In this document: in pieces, positions 1 through 8,212 of the stretch
How the letters are laid out: each line of letters begins with the position of its first letter
How positions within the stretch are numbered: position 1 is the first letter of the stretch
Assembly: GCF_009834345.1 (NCBI RefSeq)
Contig: NZ_CP035042.1
Span: 2,046,001-2,110,000, forward strand
DNA: 64,000 nucleotides
Source: Billgrantia tianxiuensis
Lineage (GTDB): Bacteria; Pseudomonadota; Gammaproteobacteria; Pseudomonadales; Halomonadaceae
Reading direction: 5' to 3'
Notes under the pieces: generated by a model
The model's database searches: none
The model's input: only the letters and a program-made list of their open reading frames with translations
Told to the model about the DNA's origin: nothing
Program-made: the position numbers and the translations under genes

Positions 1-900
1 GAAATTAACACTCTTAATGAGCTGCTTTCTAGTGCGCGTCAATCTGGCGATTTCGTAGGTGAGATGCAGCTCGAGCATCGAATTTCTGAATTATCGAGTA
101 AATTAGAATTATTGAAAGAGGGCTCAGTCTCTGATAACAGCGCGAGCGTTGCTCTATTTTTTGGTGGGCAGCCTGTGCTTGGTTCAAAAGGAATTGCTGC
201 AGAATTTGCTGGAACAGCATTAGAGCAGTTTCAGGATCTTATCGCTAAAGTTTTCGCCAACAATGAAGTCGGCGATTTAGGTGAAAGAGGGAAAGTGCCA
301 CTCAAGGCAAGCTCAGAGCTAATGGTTACTGGCTTGGCAAGGGGTTCTTTTGGTTTTGTTCTTGATGAAATGAGCGAACAAATTCAAATGGAATCTTCAC
401 AGTTATCGCATGTTATAGACAAGGCTGCACTTCTTCTTCGGGATTCTGCTGCCCAGGACGATGCGGTTTTTGAGTCTATTTTAGAGGAATTGGAGCCGAG
501 AACGCTAATCGCTCTCAGGGATTTTTTTTCCAACTTGGATTCAAGTAAAGCAACTATAAGGGTTGTTGAAAAAGAGCTGGATTTTACTCTTGATGGTCCT
601 TCTATCCATAGGGCGAAAGTTAGAACGGAAGCTACAAGCATTGAAGAAAAAACAATTGAAATTGAAGGAACTCTGGTAGGATTTTTGCCAGAGCACCGAA
701 AATTTGAACTGGCTGACAATGCAGGAAAACTTTTCTATGGCTCCGCTACTAAAGAGGCTGTTGATCAGTTTACAAAAGCTACTGACAGCGTGATCGGAAA
801 AAAATGTCTAATTAAAGTCACGGTTAAAACTGTTGCTCCACTAAACAGACCGCCAAGAGAAGTGGTTCGTTTGATAGAGTTTCTCCGGTTTGGAGAATAA
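1..900 (+). CDS. Hypothetical protein, cassette 1 (5' end outside window)
   Basis: The frame is open from base 1 and the reading is continuous across the first ATG at 64, so the gene starts upstream of the window and at least 299 residues are encoded here. I do not recognise the family. The visible N-terminal part (GEMQLEHRISELSSKLELLKEG) looks like a coiled coil. The middle is acidic and helical, and the last 90 residues are predicted beta-rich (EIEGTLVGFLPEHRKFEL), which could be a small OB-like or SH3-like domain. No signal peptide or membrane segment is visible. The base composition is AT-rich, like the other cassettes and unlike the chromosome after 5,057. A cytosolic cassette product of unknown function is all I can support. 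Confidence 0.7.
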   Translation, partial: EINTLNELLSSARQSGDFVGEMQLEHRISELSSKLELLKEGSVSDNSASVALFFGGQPVLGSKGIAAEFAGTALEQFQDLIAKVFANNEVGDLGERGKVPLKASSELMVTGLARGSFGFVLDEMSEQIQMESSQLSHVIDKAALLLRDSAAQDDAVFESILEELEPRTLIALRDFFSNLDSSKATIRVVEKELDFTLDGPSIHRAKVRTEATSIEEKTIEIEGTLVGFLPEHRKFELADNAGKLFYGSATKEAVDQFTKATDSVIGKKCLIKVTVKTVAPLNRPPREVVRLIEFLRFGE

Positions 901-963
901 ACACATAAAAATCGCGTCAATTATGGCGCTTGCAAACTCGAGCCTATTACGCGGGCGTTATAT
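896..963 (+). other. attC-like site 1 (degenerate)
   Basis: The distal core GCG-GTTATAT ends at 963, with the expected crossover between G957 and T958. The proximal side (AATAAACACA, about 896-905) matches the consensus poorly and the central palindrome is weak. The boundary is supported mainly by cassette 2, whose own proximal core at 1930 is the exact complement of GTTATAT. Confidence 0.5.
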
Positions 964-983
964 TTTTTTCCCGGGGATCAGTA

Positions 984-1913
984 TTGAAACAATTGTGTAA
1001 ATACATGAATGAACCAAGAGATATCTTTAGTGATGGGTTCATTCGACTATCTCAGCCAGCAGTTTTGAATGACCCATTCGAGGCTTCATTCTGCGAGAAT
1101 AGCTTAGAAGAATTAGCCGGCCATTTTAATTATCCAACGGCTCAGGATCCAGAATTCGGCGATTTGAGCTTTTCTCAGTACATCGAAATGCGGATGCATA
1201 ACATCGGTGTTATATACTTTTCCGAAAACAAAGAGGATCTATTGATGTGGGCTCATTATGCAAACGAGCATAAGGGGCTTGCTATCGGCACAGTGTCTAT
1301 TCCTGGCAATGGGTCCATTTTCCATAACCTGTTCAGATCGGATGCTTTGATAAATTCTTCTTGGGGCGAGGTATACTCACCATTTGACGGAATTCCTAAG
1401 CCGGTTTCCTATAGGAAAGGGCTTCGATACAGAAATGACAAATTCGACTATGACTACTCGAATATCTCAGTGGAAGGTGCTAATAGAATACTCTATGAAG
1501 TATTTATGCGAAAAAGTGACGAATGCATTTATGAACAAGAGCACCGAGTGGTCCTTAGGTTAAAACAGTCAGACCGAGTGGTTCTTGAATGTATTGACCT
1601 TATGCCTAACGAGCGTGTTAGAGACCGAGTTTCGTCTGTAGAGTGGTCTTTTATTGATCCGAATAGTGGCCGAGCTGATATTAATCTTATGGGCATTCAA
1701 GATGATGTTGAAAGGGTATCGCTTTCAATGCATTTGGCGAAGTTAAGTCGTAATCCCAATGTGGTGTATTTGATGAAGTTATCATCTAGCAGCATCAATA
1801 ATTGCTTGTTTGGACTTAGGTCGAAACTTGAAAAGGAGGATGTCATTGGAGGTACGCATCCTCTACAGGTATCTAGATGTCTGGAAAGCAAGAAAGAATC
1901 AGGGTTGCTATAG
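984..1913 (+). CDS. DUF2971 domain protein, cassette 2
   Basis: This is a cytosolic protein of about 309 residues. The DUF2971 family hallmarks are visible: an N-terminal segment ending LNDPFE (the family's P-x-x-x-NDPFE), and the later stretch DLLMWAHYANEHKGLAIG (the family's pLMWsHYAxxHxG). The enzymatic role of DUF2971 is not established; members are frequent in mobile islands and integron cassettes. I chose the TTG start at 984 because GGGGA at 973-977 lies six bases upstream. The in-frame ATG at 930 lies inside the attC site, before the cassette boundary at 957/958, and so cannot be the native start. ATG 1005 is an alternative but lacks a ribosome binding site. The gene ends 16 bases before attC 2, as expected for a cassette. 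Confidence 0.75.
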   Translation: MKQLCKYMNEPRDIFSDGFIRLSQPAVLNDPFEASFCENSLEELAGHFNYPTAQDPEFGDLSFSQYIEMRMHNIGVIYFSENKEDLLMWAHYANEHKGLAIGTVSIPGNGSIFHNLFRSDALINSSWGEVYSPFDGIPKPVSYRKGLRYRNDKFDYDYSNISVEGANRILYEVFMRKSDECIYEQEHRVVLRLKQSDRVVLECIDLMPNERVRDRVSSVEWSFIDPNSGRADINLMGIQDDVERVSLSMHLAKLSRNPNVVYLMKLSSSSINNCLFGLRSKLEKEDVIGGTHPLQVSRCLESKKESGLL

Positions 1914-1929
1914 CCTTGAGTGCCAAGAG

Positions 1930-2013
1930 ATATAACAAGGCCAAGCACAGCGACAGCATTCTCGTTTCAGCTTCGCCTACACTACAAAGCCGCTTGTGCT
2001 GCGGGGGTTAGAT
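1930..2013 (+). other. attC site 2
   Basis: The proximal core is ATATAAC (1930-1936) and the distal core GTTAGAT (2007-2013, a perfect GTTRRRY). The arms CAAGCACAGC and GCTTGTGCTGCG form the imperfect inverted repeat typical of attC. The length is 84 bases. The proximal core is the exact complement of the first bases of cassette 2. Confidence 0.8.
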
Positions 2014-2050
2014 GATAAAAACAGTTATATCTTACAAGTAGTGAGTTCTT

Positions 2051-3001
2051 ATGCCAAGAAAAGCAATTCCACCGACACTTAAAAACAAACTGCTCTATGA
2101 GAGTCAGTATTGCTGCGCTATATGTCAGAAAAGTGGATGTCAAATCCACCATATTGATCAAGATCATTCTAACAACACTGAAGATAATCTTATTGTCCTG
2201 TGTGTCGCCCACCACGATGAAGCACACACAATGCGGACAATGTCGAATAACTTGGATGCGCGAGCATTACGCCACGCTAAAAGTGAGTGGACTAAGCAGG
2301 TTCGAAATTCACGTACTTTGGCAGCGACACTAGAAGGTCAAACAAAAAATACCAAGAATGGATGGCTTTCTGTAGGAGTATCATGGGGCTACATCAATCA
2401 CAAGCGTGTCGCGGAAATGTCGGATATTGGAGCCATATCTAACAAAGGACAGAGGCTTCTAAAGTATTGTCTCGATAAAGAAATGGTTGATGAGAATGCG
2501 ATCATTATTAAGCCCCTCAATTCGTCAATGAGCAACTCTTTTATCAGAAACAGTGTTTATAATTGGTTCGATTTTGGGGATGACCAACGGTTGCACGCAT
2601 TATACTCTGAGATGGTTGATCAAATTAGTCGCAACACCAATGTGATCCATTTGGAACCATCGACGTGGACAAAAGCAAGAGTAAGAAGCTTAGTAAGACC
2701 GGGTGGGCTTATTTTCTTTAATAAAGGAGTGTATTTTAAATCTATTGACGAAACGCAAGAAAACGATCATAGAAGGTGTCAAACTTTCAAGAATAAGGTT
2801 CATGTCGAGTTCTATGTGGACACCATTGATATGTTTGGAGCTACATCAAAGACCGTATCGTTCCAAGGACACCAAACTTGTGCTGCTCTGTTGCTCGTCA
2901 AGTCATTGGGAGAAAGAGATGATGGTGGTTTAGTGCTGAGCTGTACACCACTCGCACTAGGGGTAGGGTTTAGAGGGGCGATTGATATTCAGGCCAGCTA
3001 A
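2051..3001 (+). CDS. HNH endonuclease-domain protein, cassette 3
   Basis: The product is 316 residues. Residues about 20-65 carry a zinc-finger HNH nuclease motif: the Cys pair in YCCAICQ, the metal-binding IHHID, a conserved Asn in the N-x-L segment, and LCVAHHDEAH. This is the beta-beta-alpha-metal fold that cuts DNA. The remaining 220 residues are unlike any domain I know. They are followed by a C-terminal beta-rich section ending LGVGFRGAIDIQAS. The layout of an N-terminal nuclease with a long unknown domain is common among defence effectors, where the second part senses or binds the target; that role is inference. The cassette runs from 2008 to attC 3, and the CDS stop at 3001 overlaps the proximal core of that attC. 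The base composition is AT-rich. Confidence 0.8.
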   Translation: MPRKAIPPTLKNKLLYESQYCCAICQKSGCQIHHIDQDHSNNTEDNLIVLCVAHHDEAHTMRTMSNNLDARALRHAKSEWTKQVRNSRTLAATLEGQTKNTKNGWLSVGVSWGYINHKRVAEMSDIGAISNKGQRLLKYCLDKEMVDENAIIIKPLNSSMSNSFIRNSVYNWFDFGDDQRLHALYSEMVDQISRNTNVIHLEPSTWTKARVRSLVRPGGLIFFNKGVYFKSIDETQENDHRRCQTFKNKVHVEFYVDTIDMFGATSKTVSFQGHQTCAALLLVKSLGERDDGGLVLSCTPLALGVGFRGAIDIQAS

Positions 3002-3101
3002 CAAGCCGCTTCAGTCCACCCTGAAGTGGGGGAACTCCACTGCCTTCCAGCTGACGCTGTTACGCTGTCGCTACACGCCGCAGCTGAAGGCTACGTTATA
3101 A
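2996..3101 (+). other. attC site 3
   Basis: The proximal core is AGCTAAC (2996-3002) and the distal core GTTATAA (3095-3101). The arms AAGCCGCTTCAG and CTGAAGGCTACG pair with an extra base on one side, which is the asymmetry integrase uses to choose the strand. The length is 106 bases. The core matches the start of its own cassette (GTTAGAT) at 6 of 7 positions. Confidence 0.8.
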
Positions 3102-3142
3102 GCCAAGAACTTGCTTGGTCAATAACATCAGAGTAAATAACT

Positions 3143-4351
3143 ATGTATGACCGTGAAGTGATTGAATATGCAAAAAACCAAGAAAGGCTAATATCTAAAT
3201 TAGAGTATCGTGTTTATACATTCGAAGATAGTCGTGCAGAAAATAGAGATACCTTAATGAGAGACTATGCTCGTGTTCTCTATTCATCTTCTTTTAGACG
3301 TTTGCAAGGTAAAATGCAGCTTCTCGGCGTAGACGGAAGCAAATTTAACCGAAATCGACTGACTCATAGTTTAGAAGTCGCTCAAATTGCACGCTCAATT
3401 GCTTATAATTTGGATCTTAAGGATACAGTTGTAACAGAAACTGCTGCCTTGGCTCATGATATAGGCAATCCGCCTTTTGGACATTATGGGGAAGTTGTAT
3501 TAAATGAATTGAGCTCAGATTGTGGTGGATATGAAGGAAATGCTCAAGCGTTTCGTATTTTACGGACGCTTGAAATAAAGCATCATTCTTACACAGGTTT
3601 GAATCTTAATGTTCGTACCTTAATGGCTATAACTAAGTATTTTTATAACAAGCAGCAAAATGATAAAAAATTCCTATATGACGATGATTTTTGTTTTTTA
3701 AAGGATGAGCTGGATAAGCACGATATTTTAATAAAGAAGAGCATAGATGCTGAAATCATGGACTTGGCTGATGAAATTGCTTATGCCGCACATGATTTGG
3801 AGGATGCATTAAGCTTTGGCATGATTAGTTTGGGCGAAATTGTGCATGAGTTCAAAGTAAGTGCGCGATTCCAGTCTGCGTACTCTGCAATTTCAAATAT
3901 TGCACAAGAAGCGCAAACTGAAGCAATGCAAGCAAGTAGAGCTGGTACTTCTGAAGAGTACGCAATTGTGCTTAAAAAGGAGTTGACTTCAAAGATAGTA
4001 AACACACTTTGCTCTGATATCGGTTTAGTCGACGGTCGACTAGGATACAAGCATTACGCTGATTTGGCGGAAGGTTTAAAAAAGCTTCTATTTAAAGCAA
4101 TATTGAGGAAAAAAGATGTTCAGTTATATGAGCGCCGCGGTGAGCAAATAATACGCGGACTATTTGAGGTTTATTCTGATGAAAAATATAACAAGGGGAA
4201 TATTTTGTTGCCGGCAGAGTTGCGTTCTCTTGATGACTGTAAAGCGCGATTAGTGACGGACTATATATCAGGAATGATGGATTCCTATGCTGCTCAGGAG
4301 TATGAGAAGTACTTTGGTAAAGGTAGTGCTGACAAGCTCTATTTTAAGTAA
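3143..4351 (+). CDS. dgt: dGTP triphosphohydrolase (HD domain), cassette 4
   Basis: The 402-residue protein belongs to the deoxyguanosinetriphosphate triphosphohydrolase family, which splits dNTPs (classically dGTP) into the nucleoside and triphosphate. The N-terminal signature RDYARVLYSSSFRRLQGKMQ carries the family arginines. The HD metal site is formed by RLTHSLEV (His near residue 74), LAHDIGNPPFGHYGE (HD near residues 106-107) and the later MDLADEIAYAAHD. It is cytosolic, with no signal peptide. Host dGTPases are normally core genes; here the gene is an AT-rich integron cassette bounded by exact attC cores. Phage-activated dGTPases that deplete dNTPs are an established defence strategy, so a defence role is a reasonable inference. 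It is somewhat shorter than the E. coli enzyme (505 residues). Substrate specificity cannot be read from sequence. Confidence 0.9.
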   Translation: MYDREVIEYAKNQERLISKLEYRVYTFEDSRAENRDTLMRDYARVLYSSSFRRLQGKMQLLGVDGSKFNRNRLTHSLEVAQIARSIAYNLDLKDTVVTETAALAHDIGNPPFGHYGEVVLNELSSDCGGYEGNAQAFRILRTLEIKHHSYTGLNLNVRTLMAITKYFYNKQQNDKKFLYDDDFCFLKDELDKHDILIKKSIDAEIMDLADEIAYAAHDLEDALSFGMISLGEIVHEFKVSARFQSAYSAISNIAQEAQTEAMQASRAGTSEEYAIVLKKELTSKIVNTLCSDIGLVDGRLGYKHYADLAEGLKKLLFKAILRKKDVQLYERRGEQIIRGLFEVYSDEKYNKGNILLPAELRSLDDCKARLVTDYISGMMDSYAAQEYEKYFGKGSADKLYFK

Positions 4352-4358
4352 TGTCGTC

Positions 4359-4430
4359 TTATAACAAGGTGCTGCTACGAAAAATTAACTCGCTAGCGCT
4401 CCTGAATTTCTGTAGAGCGCGGTGTTAGCA
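4359..4430 (+). other. attC site 4
   Basis: The proximal core is TTATAAC (4359-4365), an exact complement of the first seven bases of cassette 4. The distal core is GTTAGCA (4424-4430). The arms GTGCTGCTAC and GTAGAGCGC form the imperfect palindrome. The length is 72 bases. Confidence 0.8.
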
Positions 4431-4446
4431 ATGCTAAGGAGTCCTA

Positions 4447-4931
4447 GTGCAAGATTTTATTTTGGAACCTTTTGCAGGTAAGTGGTTTGAATGGGTGCGC
4501 ATAAATGAATGCTTCTGGCCAGGAGCAGGGGGCGTTCAGAGAAGGTAGATCCTGAGCTAGGACCTGTACGGCTTGGCTCTGGAATTTATGTCATTGCTTG
4601 GGGCGATTCCTTAGGGGTGCCAAACCCTGCTGATGGTTACGTTCAATATATTGGAATGACAGATAATTTCAAAAATCGAATGGCCCAGTTCGCAGCATCT
4701 GCCGGAATACACGACGGAAGGTATAATGGACATTCCGCAGCTTGGCGGTGGCCTGAGGCGAAGATCGAACAGATGAAGGTTGCGTTCTTTCCTCTGTATC
4801 AAGAGTTGGCGCCGCATCTAAAATCTGGTTTTTTATACTGGCAGGAGGCTCTTGCGATAGATGCCTTTTTTAAAGTGCATGGCGAGATGCCGCCGTTAAA
4901 TGCCGGCGGTGGTGAAATTAAGTTTGACTAA
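4447..4931 (+). CDS. GIY-YIG nuclease-fold protein, cassette 5 (one-base frameshift)
   Basis: The GIY-YIG motifs are in order: GIYVI, then VQYIG, the catalytic-type Arg in FKNRM, the Glu in QEALAID and the Asn in PPLN. This fold usually cleaves one DNA strand. The start is GTG 4447, because AAGGAG (4438-4443) sits just before it. That frame encodes EPFAGKWFEWVRIN and FWPGAGG but hits a stop at about 4546, while the motif-bearing frame is open from about 4509. Adding one G to the run at 4527-4531 joins the two frames as FWPGAGGRSEKVDPELG and gives about 161 residues. The break may be a sequencing error, a real inactivation or a slippage switch. If the frame is really broken, a shortened product from ATG 4509 would still contain all GIY-YIG motifs. 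Confidence 0.65.
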
Positions 4932-4934
4932 GTT

Positions 4935-5016
4935 TTCTAACAATCGGCTGCGCAACAACCGATTTACCGCTGCTTTGTAGCTCCAAACAGGCACATAATT
5001 TGGGCATTAGCTAACC
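4935..5016 (+). other. attC-like site 5, probable array end (degenerate)
   Basis: The proximal core TTCTAAC (4935-4941) is the complement, at 6 of 7 positions, of the first bases of cassette 5. The distal side is poor: the best candidate is GGGCATTAGC near 5001-5012, where the invariant G before TT is replaced by A. An internal pair AATCGG and CCGATT is visible. The decayed distal core fits the last position of an array. The GC-rich chromosome begins directly after it. Confidence 0.45.
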
Positions 5017-5056
5017 ATCCCGCTCATGCCCCATAACGCAGGAAAAGCATCTAACA

Positions 5057-8000
5057 GTGATCATCCCCCAAGACGGGCGCTTGCGGCTGGATCGTGAGCG
5101 CTTGAAGCAGCATCGCAAGCGGCTGGGCCTGAGTCAGGAGGCGCTGGCCGAGTACTGTTTTGATCGGCGCTTGTGCGTCTCCATCGCTTCCATCAAGAGG
5201 GCGGAGAGTGGCAAGGCGGTGCTGTATCGTACCGCGCGCCATCTGGCCGAGATCTACGAGGTCGAGGTCGAGGAGCTGTCGGCGGAGGCCGAGGAGGCCG
5301 CCGTTGTCGCTGCCGATATCGAGGAGATGGAGAGTGCCCGCGTACTGATCCAGTTGCACGCCGTGGCGGCCGATCCCTCGGCGCTGGCGAGCTGGGTGCA
5401 GCATTTCGGCGGCAGCCTGGAGGAAGGGGGCGCGGCGCTGTTCGGGCTGCCCCGGGCTTACCGTAGCGATGCGCAGCGCGGTCTGTTGTGTGCCGCCACC
5501 CTGGTGGAGCAGGGGGTGGCCCGCAGCGTTTATCTTCAGGCCGGCCATTGGCCTACGGCTGTGCCGCTTTCCATGTCGGGTGGGCAGAGCGGCGTATGGG
5601 TCGAGCGTGGCGTGGCGGTGCAGTTGGCGGAGCGCTTCGTTTTCGATGACGAAGGTGGGGAGTGGCTGCGCTATCGCCAACCCCGGGACGAGGCGCGCGA
5701 GGCTCGCTTCGAGCTGGTGGGGCGTCGGGTACAGTTGGGCCAGCTGCAAGCTATCCTGGAGAGCACCCAGGCCTACCAGGCCGGTCATCTGATCTATATC
5801 CGCGGTGTGGCGGGCATCGGTAAGACGCGCCTAAGCGCTGAGTTTGCCGAGATGGCCGCGGCCCATGCCGATCATCACCAGGCCGAGGTGCTGGACTTCG
5901 GTACCCGGGCCGATGAAGGCCCGCTGATGCAGCTAGCGCGCTCGCTGCTGCAAACCTCCGCCGAGGCGAAAGCGGAAATTCTGGACGAGGCTCTCCTGCT
6001 GGCCCGTCTCTCGGCGCTGCGCCTGCCCATGGATCACGCCATGCTGCTGCGTCCGCTGCTGGGCTTGCCTCAGCCGGAGGAGGCGCAGTCGCTCTATGCC
6101 GCCATGACCCCCGCGACCCGCAGCCAGCGCTTGGTGCTGGCACTGCGCGATCTGCTCCTGGCGCGCTCCATTCATCGCCCGCAGCTGGTGGTGGTGGAGG
6201 ACCTGCACTGGGCCGACGAGGCGCTGCTGGGCACCCTCACCGGGCTGCTGCAGGGTACCCAGGAAGCGCCGGTGATCTGGCTGTTCACCTCGCGCCTGGA
6301 GCAGGACCCGCTGGAGAGCCGCCTGCGCCCGCAACTGCCGGAGCTGCCGCTCACGCTGATCGAGCTGCCGCCGCTGCGCCCGCAGGAGGCCGAGGCCCTG
6401 GTGGCCAGCTACGGCACGGTACCCGCCGAGCACGCCGCCCGCTGCGTGACCCAGGCCCAGGGCAACCCGCTGTTCCTGACCCAACTGCTGCTGTTCCATC
6501 CTCATCGCAGCCTGCCGGCCAGTCTCGCCAATCTGGTACAGAGCAAGCTGGATCAGCTCACCGATCTGGATCGGCGGGCCATGTGCATCGCCGCGGTGAT
6601 GGGGCAGCGCTTCTCCCTGGCCTCGCTGCAGGAGGTGCTGGGGCAGGCCGATTATCAGCCCGAACTTCCCCAGCGCTACAGCCTGGTGCGTCCGCTGGAA
6701 GAGGGCAGCTACCGCTTCGTGCACGACCTGATCCTGCAAGGTATCTACGAGGGGATTCCCAAGATCCAGCGCGACCGCCTGCATCTGCGCCTGGCCGCGC
6801 TCTACGGCGAGGCGGAACCTGGCTTGCGGGCGCGCCACCTGCATCGGGCGCGCTCGCTGGAGGCGCCGAATGCCTTCCTGCAGGCGGTGGCGGCGGAAAT
6901 GGCCCGCTATCGCCACGAGGAAGCCATGGCGCTGCTGAAGGATTGCCGCGCCATTGATTACGCACCCAAGGATGAGTACCGGCTGATGCTGCTGCAGGGC
7001 CAGGTGGCGATGGCCACCGGGCAGATCCAGGCAGCGCGGGAACACTTCGAGGCGGCGCGTACCTTCGCTCGGGAGGAGGGGCAGCGCATCACGGCCGATC
7101 TGTGGCTGGCCCGGGTGCTGAATATGCTCGATGCGCTGGCGGCGGAGGAGGCGATTCTCGACGGCCTGCTGCCCCTGGCCGAGGCGCTGGAGGATCCCTT
7201 GCCCCTGGCCGAGGCGCTCTATCTCAAGGGCAATCTCTACTTCCCCCGGGGCGACTTTGCCACCAGCCGCGCCTATCACACCCGCGCCCTGGAGCAGGCC
7301 CGCCGTGGCGGCGACGTGCGCACCGAGATCCAGGCCCTGAGCGGGCTGGGCGATGCCCACTATGCCGAGGGGCAGATGCTCAGCACCCTTGAGCTATTCG
7401 ACCACTGCGTCACGCTGTGTCGAACCCATGGCCACGCCGATCTGGAGGCCTCCAACCTGTTCATGCTGGGTACCGCCCGCATCTACGCCAACCAGACCGA
7501 AGCGGCGCTGGCCGACTGTTTCGATGCCGCCGAGCTGGGCAAACGGGTCGGCAACCGGCGTGCCGAGGTGGTGGCGCGGCTCACGGCGGGGTGGATTCTG
7601 CTCTCCCAGGGCGAGCCTTATACGGCGGACGAGCAGATCGAACAGGCGCTGACGGTGGCACGTGGCCTGGGCTCCGGTCGCTTCGAGGCGTTCCTGCTGG
7701 AGAGTCGCGCCCGGGTCGAGCTGATCACCGGACGGCTGGCCGAGGCGCGAGCCAGCATCGAGCGCGCCTGGCAGCTGGTCGAACAGCACGGCCTGAAGGC
7801 CTTTATCGGTCCCTGGGTGTTGGGCACCCGAGCGCTGCTGGAAGAGGAGCCCGAGACGCGCCTGGCGACGTTGCAGCAGGGCGAAGCGCTGCTGGATGCC
7901 GGCTGCGTGGGGCACAACGGTTATCGTTTTCTGATCGCCGCGGCAGAAGTCAGCCTGCTCGACGGGCACCCGGAAGCGGCCCGCCACTACGCCCGGCGCC

Positions 8001-8212
8001 TGACCCAACTGATGGGGGCGGAGCCCTGTGCCTGGGGCGAGCACCACTGCGCTTTGATCGAAGCCTATGCCGATTGGCTGGAGAACGGCCAAGCGGAGGG
8101 CGAGAAGGGCGGCAAGGCGCACGCCCTGGAAGCCTTACGAGCGTGCTGGCACCGAGGCGAAGCCGCCGGCCTGCGGATGACGCTGCCCCGCCTGGCTGCC
8201 AGTCGGCACTAG
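5057..8212 (+). CDS. STAND-type ATPase regulator: HTH, degenerate cyclase-like, AAA, TPR
   Basis: This is a large cytosolic signalling protein of 1,051 residues. Residues 10-75 form an XRE-like helix-turn-helix (RKRLGLSQEALAEY and SIASIKRAESGK). Residues about 95-190 resemble a class III nucleotide cyclase domain that has lost its catalytic residues (GGAALFGLP and DAQRGLLCAA match the cyclase GDGxxAxFGxP and DAxRAxxAA segments). A STAND NTPase follows, with Walker A GVAGIGKTR near residues 250-258 and Walker B LVVVEDLHWAD near 375-385. The C-terminal half is helical tetratricopeptide-like repeats. Such proteins work as ligand-gated transcription or signalling switches; the ligand is unknown. 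The start is GTG 5057, with AGGAAA upstream at rather long spacing. The 3' end overlaps the convergent oxidoreductase gene by 78 bases. Confidence 0.75.
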   Translation: MIIPQDGRLRLDRERLKQHRKRLGLSQEALAEYCFDRRLCVSIASIKRAESGKAVLYRTARHLAEIYEVEVEELSAEAEEAAVVAADIEEMESARVLIQLHAVAADPSALASWVQHFGGSLEEGGAALFGLPRAYRSDAQRGLLCAATLVEQGVARSVYLQAGHWPTAVPLSMSGGQSGVWVERGVAVQLAERFVFDDEGGEWLRYRQPRDEAREARFELVGRRVQLGQLQAILESTQAYQAGHLIYIRGVAGIGKTRLSAEFAEMAAAHADHHQAEVLDFGTRADEGPLMQLARSLLQTSAEAKAEILDEALLLARLSALRLPMDHAMLLRPLLGLPQPEEAQSLYAAMTPATRSQRLVLALRDLLLARSIHRPQLVVVEDLHWADEALLGTLTGLLQGTQEAPVIWLFTSRLEQDPLESRLRPQLPELPLTLIELPPLRPQEAEALVASYGTVPAEHAARCVTQAQGNPLFLTQLLLFHPHRSLPASLANLVQSKLDQLTDLDRRAMCIAAVMGQRFSLASLQEVLGQADYQPELPQRYSLVRPLEEGSYRFVHDLILQGIYEGIPKIQRDRLHLRLAALYGEAEPGLRARHLHRARSLEAPNAFLQAVAAEMARYRHEEAMALLKDCRAIDYAPKDEYRLMLLQGQVAMATGQIQAAREHFEAARTFAREEGQRITADLWLARVLNMLDALAAEEAILDGLLPLAEALEDPLPLAEALYLKGNLYFPRGDFATSRAYHTRALEQARRGGDVRTEIQALSGLGDAHYAEGQMLSTLELFDHCVTLCRTHGHADLEASNLFMLGTARIYANQTEAALADCFDAAELGKRVGNRRAEVVARLTAGWILLSQGEPYTADEQIEQALTVARGLGSGRFEAFLLESRARVELITGRLAEARASIERAWQLVEQHGLKAFIGPWVLGTRALLEEEPETRLATLQQGEALLDAGCVGHNGYRFLIAAAEVSLLDGHPEAARHYARRLTQLMGAEPCAWGEHHCALIEAYADWLENGQAEGEKGGKAHALEALRACWHRGEAAGLRMTLPRLAASRH

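Larger units (their letters stand above)
1..5016 (+). mobile_element. Distal part of a chromosomal integron gene-cassette array
   Basis: Five AT-rich plus-strand genes are each followed by a 70-110 base imperfect palindrome of attC form, with the distal core GTTANNN and the proximal core NNNTAAC. The cassette logic can be tested inside the sequence: the first seven bases of a cassette should be the reverse complement of the proximal core in its own attC. This holds exactly for cassette 2 (GTTATAT at 957 and ATATAAC at 1930) and cassette 4 (GTTATAA at 3095 and TTATAAC at 4359), and at 6 of 7 bases for cassettes 3 and 5. All genes point the same way. The integrase and attI should lie to the left, outside the window. 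The GC-rich chromosome resumes at about 5,057. No integrase is seen here, so the integron class is unknown. Confidence 0.8.

Noticed and set aside
930..983. ATG 930 as start of the DUF2971 gene
   Set aside because: It lies inside the attC site before the cassette boundary at 957/958 and lacks a ribosome binding site.
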